From Elusimicrobia bacterium GWB2_63_16 (lineage in GTDB: Bacteria; Elusimicrobiota; Elusimicrobia; Elusimicrobiales; UBA9959): DNA of 64,000 bases. The notes under the pieces were generated by a model. It made no database searches and was not told where the DNA came from. It was given only the letters and a program-made list of their open reading frames with translations. Positions within the stretch are counted from its first letter, which is position 1; each line of letters begins with the position of its first letter. The position numbers and the translations under genes are program-made. Where the stretch lies: positions 19,975 through 83,974 of the forward strand of contig MGTZ01000020.1 of assembly GCA_001799715.1 (NCBI GenBank), given 5' to 3'. This document shows, piece after piece, positions 59,171 to 64,000 of this stretch.

Positions 59171-60667
59171 TCAGGGTTTAACGGCCGGGGCTGGCGCGGG
59201 CTTCGGCGCGGCGGCGGCCGGGGCGGCCGCGGGCTTTACGCCGGAAGCGGGAGGGGCGCCGGCGGGTTTGGCCGCCGCCGGGGCGGCCGCGGGCCTGGGG
59301 GCGGGCGCGCCGCGGCCCTTGAGCGTTACCAGGCCTTCTTTGATCAGCTGCCGCAGGGTCTCCACTACCTTGGCCCGGTCGCCCTTGTAGGCTTCGGCCG
59401 GCAGGTCGCGGGTGAGCTCGAGCTCCTGCTTAAAGCGCTCCTGCATGCCGCCGGCCAGCTTGGCCAGGAAGGCGGCCGCGTGGGGGGAGCCCTTGAGGGC
59501 GGCCGCCAGCACGCGCACCGGCAGTCTGCGGGCCAGCGTCTGCGCGTGGGCCGGTTCCAGGTCCTGGATATTGGCCAGGCGCACGACGGAGGCGTTGAGC
59601 TTCTTGCCCATTACGGGGTCGAGGCGGGCGAAGGCCGCCAGGGCTTTCTCCTGCACGGCTTCGTCCAGCCCGCTGAGTATGCCGACGGCCTTGTCCTCGC
59701 CGCCCACCACGTAGTCCAGCGCGGCCTGTATCTCGGCTTCGAGCGAGCGTATGCGCGCCTCCGGCATCAGGGTCACCTTGGGCAGCTGGGCCAGGGCGTC
59801 GGCGCTCTTCGGGTAGAGGGCTTCGGCAAGTTTGGCCGCGACGTCGCCGGGGGCGTAGCTGAGCACGATGGTCAGGTCCTCGGTCGGGCGCGTCTTCATG
59901 ATGAAGGCCAGGCTGGAGAGGTGCCCGGCGGTCAGGAACCAGAACGGAGGCTTGCGCCCGTCGGCGGGCTGGGCGGCCTGCGCCTCCTGCGCCTTGGCCG
60001 TCTCGCGGGCTTCGGGTTCGTCGCGGCGCTCGCCGCGCTCGGCGCGCTCCCCGCCGGCGGCGGCCGCGTGGGCGCTGAAGGCCTCCACGAAGGCGCCGGC
60101 GCTCCTGGACAGCGGCGCCAGGAATTTGAAAACGGTCAGGAAGGCCAGGATGCCCACCACGACTATCCAGGTCAGGCTCCAGAGGTTGGGGGGGAGGAAC
60201 AGGTCGGCAAAGGTCAGCGGCCGGACCTTGCGGAAATCCATGCGCTCGAGGGTGATCAGGTCCTGCCTGTCGGCGGGCAGGCCCAGCAGGCCGCCGGCCA
60301 GCTTGCGGGCCAGCTGCGCGTCCTCCTCTGAAACGGACTTGTCGAGGATCAGGCTGGCGGAGATCTTTTTTACCATGGTGAGGCTGCTCGACAGCGAGGC
60401 CTCTCCCATTTTTTCCTGCTGCGGTATGCCGGGCAGGATCTCCCTGGCTTTCTTGTCCTGCGCCTGCAGCTCGGCGGAGATCATTACGATGATGTCCTCG
60501 GTGCCCAGCGCCTCCGAGAGCACCATCCGCACGCGCTTCTCCAGCGAGTTCTCCAGCGCGAGCTTGGCCTCGATGGAGGCCTGGCTGGCCGACTGGGCCT
60601 CGAGCGGCGCCGCGGACAGGAAGAATTGCGAGGCCGCCAGGGCGGCAAACAGGAAATATTTAATCAT
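59171..60667 (-). CDS. FliF C-terminal/FliG-like fusion protein, predicted rotor of a non-flagellar motor
   Basis: A 498-residue product. The ATG at 60667 was chosen for GGGGGACA before it and the signal peptide after it (about 1-25). Residues about 35-150 resemble the C-terminal part of FliF: VMISAELQAQDKK, then VKKISASLILDKSVSEED and DLITLERMDF. A membrane helix follows (about 162-184), then a charged linker (185-240). Residues about 245-450 resemble FliG middle and C-terminal domains: LTIVLSYAPGDVAAKLAEAL, KAVGILSGLDEAVQEKAL, LARRLPVRVLAAALKGS, and a torque-helix-like region from GGMQERFKQELELTRDL. An Ala/Pro tail ends the chain. FliF RBM1/RBM2, the second FliF helix arrangement and the FliG N-domain are absent. 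It is first in the operon with MotA and two MotBs. Confidence 0.75.
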   Translation of the reverse strand: MIKYFLFAALAASQFFLSAAPLEAQSASQASIEAKLALENSLEKRVRMVLSEALGTEDIIVMISAELQAQDKKAREILPGIPQQEKMGEASLSSSLTMVKKISASLILDKSVSEEDAQLARKLAGGLLGLPADRQDLITLERMDFRKVRPLTFADLFLPPNLWSLTWIVVVGILAFLTVFKFLAPLSRSAGAFVEAFSAHAAAAGGERAERGERRDEPEARETAKAQEAQAAQPADGRKPPFWFLTAGHLSSLAFIMKTRPTEDLTIVLSYAPGDVAAKLAEALYPKSADALAQLPKVTLMPEARIRSLEAEIQAALDYVVGGEDKAVGILSGLDEAVQEKALAAFARLDPVMGKKLNASVVRLANIQDLEPAHAQTLARRLPVRVLAAALKGSPHAAAFLAKLAGGMQERFKQELELTRDLPAEAYKGDRAKVVETLRQLIKEGLVTLKGRGAPAPRPAAAPAAAKPAGAPPASGVKPAAAPAAAAPKPAPAPAVKP

Positions 60668-60700
60668 TAGTGTCCCCCGCATTAATATGCGTATTAACTG

Positions 60701-60730
60701 ATTATAATATAGTGCGGGCGGCAGGTACAA
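60701..60730 (-). promoter_or_regulatory. Predicted promoter of the FliFG/MotA/MotB operon
   Basis: On the minus strand TTGTAC (60730-60725), an 18-base spacer and TATAAT (60706-60701) form a near-consensus promoter. The leader is about 27 bases and contains GGGGGACA. Confidence 0.5.
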
Positions 60731-60780
60731 GGGAACAGCCCGGGGGGACGGAGGAGGGGCTGGCTGTAACAAATCTGTCA

Positions 60781-60813
60781 TTGAAATGGTTTATCATTAG
60801 TGTATACTATAAT
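60781..60813 (+). promoter_or_regulatory. Predicted promoter of the third PorV-like gene
   Basis: TTGAAA (60781-60786), 16 bases and TATACT (60803-60808), overlapped by TATAAT (60808-60813). It is divergent from the motor-operon promoter about 50 bases away. Confidence 0.45.
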
Positions 60814-60856
60814 GTCGGCGAACGGGCGTTTTCGGGCCCGTCTGCCATTTTGCCAT

Positions 60857-61894
60857 ATGAAAATGCGGGGATATCTCGAGAACACTGCGGCGGCGGCCTT
60901 GTTGGCCGTCTGCCTTGCCGCGCCGGCCCGCGCCGCCGGCGCGGGCACCACCGCCGCCAATTTCCTGAAGATCCCCGTGGCCGCGCTGCCCTCCGGCATG
61001 GGCGAGGCCTACACGGCCATGGTCGGCCCCGATTCCATCCTTTACAACCCCGCCGGCCTGGGCCTGATGAGCTACTCGGCTTTCTCGGGCGCGCACAACC
61101 AGTACCTCATCGGGGTGAAGCAGGAGTACCTCGCGGTGGCCTGGCGCTTCCCGTTCGCCACGGTGGGGGCGGCGTTCTCCTCGCTGTCCAGCGGCGACAT
61201 CGACGCCTACGACGAGAACGACATGCCCATAGGCAAGACCTCCACCGGCCACCGGCTGATGGTCCTGTCCGTGGCGCAGAGCTGGCCCCATTTTAAAAAG
61301 GACGCGGGCCGCCTGGACCCGATGCTCATCAACCCGCCCTGGAGCAGGATCGACCCGGTCACCGACTACCGCCCGAAGGTGTACCGCCTCTCCGCCGGCG
61401 CCAGCGTCAAGAAGATAGACGAGAAGCTCGCCGGCGAAACCTCGGGCACCTACGCTTTCGACGCCGGGCTGGTGCTGGTGCTGCCGCGGCATTTCCAGGT
61501 CGGCGCTTCCGCCCTCAACCTGGGCGGGGGACAGAAATTCGCGGAAGCGTCCGCCGGCCTGCCCTCGTCGCTGCGCTTCGGCGTGGCCAAGGATTTCCGC
61601 ACCGTCAACGACATCATGATCTTCACGGTGGCTTCGGACATGGTCAAATATTCGGACCAGGACTACATCTCCGTCACCGGCCTCGAGATGGACATCATGA
61701 AGATGTTCCAGCTGCGCCTCGGCTACCGCAACAACAAGGACGCCGGCTCCAAGCTCTCCGGCGGCTTCGGCATGAACTTCGACCGCATGGCGGACAAGAA
61801 CGGCCTGCTGAAAGGGGCCAGGGTGGACTACTCCTACGTGGACTACGGCAGCCTCGGCGCCACCCACCGCCTGGGAGTGCAGTTCATCTGGTAA
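60857..61894 (+). CDS. PorV/PorQ-family outer-membrane beta-barrel protein
   Basis: A 345-residue product. I take the ATG at 60857 (or 60863), which opens a signal peptide MKMRGYLENTAAAALLAV; the frame is open up to 60800 but would run through the predicted -10. Signatures are AALPSGMGEAYTAMVGPDS then ILYNPAGLG, and the closing block VDYSYVDYGSLGATHRLG. It is the longest of the three PorV-like barrels here, with extra loop sequence around 150-190. It is divergent from the motor operon, so a functional tie is possible but unproven. No Shine-Dalgarno is evident. Confidence 0.82.
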   Translation: MKMRGYLENTAAAALLAVCLAAPARAAGAGTTAANFLKIPVAALPSGMGEAYTAMVGPDSILYNPAGLGLMSYSAFSGAHNQYLIGVKQEYLAVAWRFPFATVGAAFSSLSSGDIDAYDENDMPIGKTSTGHRLMVLSVAQSWPHFKKDAGRLDPMLINPPWSRIDPVTDYRPKVYRLSAGASVKKIDEKLAGETSGTYAFDAGLVLVLPRHFQVGASALNLGGGQKFAEASAGLPSSLRFGVAKDFRTVNDIMIFTVASDMVKYSDQDYISVTGLEMDIMKMFQLRLGYRNNKDAGSKLSGGFGMNFDRMADKNGLLKGARVDYSYVDYGSLGATHRLGVQFIW

Positions 61895-61939
61895 GCCGCG
61901 CTCCCCGCGCGGCCCGGCGGCTTCAAATCCCCGCGATAT

Positions 61940-61948
61940 TTGTATAAT
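61940..61948 (+). promoter_or_regulatory. Predicted promoter motif TTGTATAAT giving a leaderless ispA-type mRNA
   Basis: TATAAT (61943-61948) is followed by six bases and then the GTG at 61955, so the predicted transcript start falls on the start codon. The same nine bases occur before the nucleoside transporter gene. Confidence 0.55.
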
Positions 61949-61954
61949 TTAAAC

Positions 61955-62881
61955 GTGGATATCGAGAGATATATTAAAGATCGGGCCGCCGCTGTCAACC
62001 GGGCCCTGCCCGTTTTCGTCCTTGGCTTGAAGGGGGCCCAGCCCCGCCTGGCCGAGGCCATGACCTATTCGCTGGCCGCCGGAGGCAAGCGCCTGCGCCC
62101 CGTGCTGATGGGCGCCGCCTACGAGATGTTCGGCGGAAAAGCCCGCGACATCCTGCCCGCGGCCTGCGCGCTGGAGATGGTGCACACCTACTCCCTGGTG
62201 CACGACGACCTGCCCGCGATGGACGACGACGACCTGCGCCGCGGCCGCCCCACCAGCCACAAAGTTTACGGCGAAGCGCTGGCCATACTGGCCGGCGACG
62301 CCCTGATCACCGACGCCTTTACCGTCCTGCTCGCTTCCAAATACCCTGCCCGCGTCAAGCCGGCGCATCTGCTGCGCGCCGCGGCCGTGATGTCCGCGCG
62401 CGCCGGGGCCCGCGGCATGGTCTCCGGGCAGGCCGCCGACCTGCAGGCGGAGGGCTTTCTGAAAGGGCGCCTGACGCCCGCCCGCCGCGCTGCCGGGATG
62501 GACCTGCTGGCCTACATACACCTGCACAAGACCGCGGACCTGATCACGGCCGCCGTGGAGATGGGCGCGGCGCTCGCCGGCGCGCCTGAAAAGGATTTCA
62601 GGGCGGTGTCCGCTTTCGGCCGCGAACTGGGGCTCTGCTTCCAGGTGGCCGACGACGTGCTGGACGTGGTGGGGGACAAGAAGAAGCTGGGCAAGAGCGG
62701 CAGCGACGCGCGCAACCGGAAGCTCACCTACGCCTCGCTGCTGGGGGTGGAACAGGCGCGGCGCGAGGGCGAGGCCCTACAGCGCCGCGCATTGGCCAGG
62801 CTGCGCGGGGTGCGCGGCGCCGCGGCTCCCAAGGCGGCCCTGGCCGGCATAGCCGATTTCGTCTACAGGCGGGAAAACTAA
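61955..62881 (+). CDS. ispA: Polyprenyl (farnesyl/geranylgeranyl) diphosphate synthase
   Basis: A 308-residue cytosolic trans-prenyltransferase that condenses isopentenyl and allylic diphosphates. It has the first Asp-rich motif HDDLPAMDDDDLRRG (Asp84, Asp85, Asp90), FGGKARDILPAACALEMVHT just before it, GMVSGQAADL, and the second motif ADDVLDVVGD (233-237) with KKKLGKSGSD. Spacing DDxxxxD is the bacterial type. The GTG at 61955 is preferred over the in-frame TTG at 61940. The residues from it (DIERYIKDRAAAVNRAL) match the usual N-terminus, and the TTG lies inside the -10. The TAA overlaps the dxs start (TAATG). Chain length of the product cannot be fixed by eye. Confidence 0.9.
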   Translation: MDIERYIKDRAAAVNRALPVFVLGLKGAQPRLAEAMTYSLAAGGKRLRPVLMGAAYEMFGGKARDILPAACALEMVHTYSLVHDDLPAMDDDDLRRGRPTSHKVYGEALAILAGDALITDAFTVLLASKYPARVKPAHLLRAAAVMSARAGARGMVSGQAADLQAEGFLKGRLTPARRAAGMDLLAYIHLHKTADLITAAVEMGAALAGAPEKDFRAVSAFGRELGLCFQVADDVLDVVGDKKKLGKSGSDARNRKLTYASLLGVEQARREGEALQRRALARLRGVRGAAAPKAALAGIADFVYRREN

Positions 62882-64000
62882 TGTCACTGCTGAATAATAT
62901 CAGAGGCTCCGAAGACATCAAACAGCTGGGCGCGGCGGACCTGCCGCGCCTGGCGGCCGAGGTGCGCAGGCTTATCGTCGAGGGCGTAAGCCGCACGGGC
63001 GGGCACCTGGCCAGCAGCCTGGGCTCGACCGACCTGATACTCGCGCTCCATTACGTCTTCGACACGCCCCGCGACCGCCTGGTCTTCGACACCGGGCACC
63101 AGGCCTACGCTCACAAGATCCTGACCGGCCGCGCCGACAAATTCCACACCATACGCACCAAGGGCGGCCTCTCCGGCTTCCTCAAGCGCTACGAGTCCGA
63201 ATACGACGCTTTCGGCGCCGGCCACGCCTCCACGGCCCTGTCGGCCGCGGCGGGCATGGCCGCCGCGCGCGACCAGGCCGGGGCCCCGCACCGCGTGGTG
63301 GCGGTGGTGGCCGACGGCGCGATGACCGGCGGCATGGCCTGGGAGGCCATGCAGAACGTCGGCCAGCTGAACACGGACCTGCTGGTGGTGCTCAACGACA
63401 ACCAGATGTTCATCTCCCAGCGCGTCGGCCGCCTGGGCAAGATCCTCACCCGGCTGCTGACGCTGGGCACCGTGCAGAACGCCGAGCGCAAGTTCGAACT
63501 GTTCCTCAACCGTTTCGAGTTCTGGGGCAAGAAGATCCTGCGCGTGGCCAAGCGCGCCAGGGTGATGTTCTTCCCCGGCATGATCTTCGAGGAAATGGGC
63601 TTCCATTACTACGGCCCGGTGGACGGCCACAACATCGGGGAACTCGTGGAGGTGCTCGGCTACGTCAAGAAGCTCAAAGGCCCCGTGCTGCTGCACGTGG
63701 TGACCAAGAAGGGCCGCGGCTACGAGCCGGCCGAGGACGCGCCCACCCATTTCCACGGCACGCCCAAGTTCGACATCGAGACCGGCGAGCTGGTGAGGAA
63801 GGGCGGCGCCGGCGGCGCGCCCACTTTTACCGCCGTGTTCGGCGACACGCTGGTGCGCCTGGCCAAAAAGGACTCCCGGATCTGCGCGATCACCGCCGCG
63901 ATGCCCGAGGGCACCGGCCTCGACAAGTTCCGCGACGTGTTCCCGCGCCGTTACTACGACGTAGGCATAGCCGAGGAGCACGCCGTTACCTTCGCCGCCG
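62881..64000 (+). CDS. dxs: 1-deoxy-D-xylulose-5-phosphate synthase (3' end outside window)
   Basis: The first 373 residues of a roughly 620-residue thiamine-diphosphate enzyme that makes DXP from pyruvate and glyceraldehyde 3-phosphate, the first step of the MEP isoprenoid route. It has GGHLASSLGSTDLILALHYV, VFDTGHQAYAHKILTGR, and the ThDP/Mg2+ motif ADGAMTGGMAWEAMQN (Asp145) followed by LLVVLNDNQMFIS. YYGPVDGHN, VTKKGRGYEPAE and the start of the pyrimidine domain, ending DVGIAEEHAVTFAA, follow. The usual Gly of GDG is Ala here. The ATG overlaps the ispA stop by one base, so the two isoprenoid genes form one operon. Confidence 0.95.
   Translation, partial: MSLLNNIRGSEDIKQLGAADLPRLAAEVRRLIVEGVSRTGGHLASSLGSTDLILALHYVFDTPRDRLVFDTGHQAYAHKILTGRADKFHTIRTKGGLSGFLKRYESEYDAFGAGHASTALSAAAGMAAARDQAGAPHRVVAVVADGAMTGGMAWEAMQNVGQLNTDLLVVLNDNQMFISQRVGRLGKILTRLLTLGTVQNAERKFELFLNRFEFWGKKILRVAKRARVMFFPGMIFEEMGFHYYGPVDGHNIGELVEVLGYVKKLKGPVLLHVVTKKGRGYEPAEDAPTHFHGTPKFDIETGELVRKGGAGGAPTFTAVFGDTLVRLAKKDSRICAITAAMPEGTGLDKFRDVFPRRYYDVGIAEEHAVTFAA

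Noticed and set aside
56112..60667. Zorya-type anti-phage system (ZorA/ZorB are MotA/MotB-like)
   Set aside because: MotA here has flagellar-type length without a long tail. There is no ZorC, ZorD helicase or ZorE nuclease, and a FliF/FliG-like rotor partner is present instead.
56112..60667. Part of a normal flagellar or type III secretion operon
   Set aside because: No FliM/FliN, FlhA/B, FliI, rod, hook or export genes anywhere in the window, and FliF and FliG are fused and truncated.
60800..60856. Upstream GTG start for the third PorV-like gene
   Set aside because: It would include the promoter hexamers and place a non-hydrophobic stretch before the signal peptide.
61940..61954. TTG start for the ispA-type gene
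   Set aside because: It lies inside the predicted -10 hexamer, and the GTG at 61955 matches the usual N-terminus of the family.

Overview
The window is a GC-rich (roughly two-thirds G+C by eye), densely coding bacterial chromosome segment with about 36 protein genes. It has no RNA genes, insertion sequences, phage genes or CRISPR array that I can see. The cell is Gram-negative: there are three PorV/PorQ-like outer-membrane barrels, another barrel ending in a C-terminal phenylalanine, many signal peptides, and MotB/OmpA peptidoglycan-binding domains. It uses the MEP isoprenoid route (dxs next to an ispA-type prenyl synthase). The mix of PorV-like proteins, FN3/Kelch proteins with FlgD-like C-terminal sorting domains, giant YadA/tail-fibre-like proteins and short mRNA leaders resembles uncultured Elusimicrobiota-type lineages. 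That placement is an inference from gene content, not a proven assignment.

Layout: 1-4007 is the end of a bacterial alpha-2-macroglobulin with an intact thioester motif. 4008-4468 is a non-coding block full of inverted repeats. 4872-10264 is a secreted M6 protease operon (Ig/FN3-like partner, protease, PorV-like barrel). 10254-18751 holds a glycosyltransferase, a secreted WD40 protein, a CNT nucleoside transporter, a VWA/GH3/signal-peptidase operon and an ApbE-like lipoprotein. 18812-33443 is mostly metabolic: half-length asparaginase, M18 aminopeptidase, MFS transporter, RluA-type pseudouridine synthase, a double-CxxC thiol oxidoreductase, an M1-M28-PDZ fusion peptidase, a phosphopentomutase-like enzyme, a DUF4015 glycosidase, a pullulanase-type GH13, a coiled-coil secreted protein and a LUD-domain protein.

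33550-56044 is a 22.5-kb run of seven co-directional genes for exported envelope or surface proteins: FN3 protein, CARDB/PrcB-like protein, FecR protein, PorV-like barrel, a 2854-residue YadA/tail-fibre-like protein with a C1q-like end, a Kelch/FN3 protein and an outer-membrane barrel. Two of these, and the M6 protease, share a C-terminal sorting-type domain. Together with the PorV paralogues this suggests a type-IX-like surface display route, although no T9SS core component is in the window.

The most unusual locus is 56112-60667 on the minus strand. It encodes a protein that joins the C-terminal part of the flagellar MS-ring protein FliF to a FliG-like rotor module in one chain, followed by a MotA-type stator, two different MotB-type stator proteins and an exported TPR protein, closed by a terminator. 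No other flagellar or type III secretion gene is present. I read this as a stand-alone ion-driven membrane motor derived from the flagellar rotor/stator pair. Many promoters here place TATAAT-like hexamers at, or a few bases before, the distance expected for leaderless mRNAs, often within a TTGTAnAAT motif.
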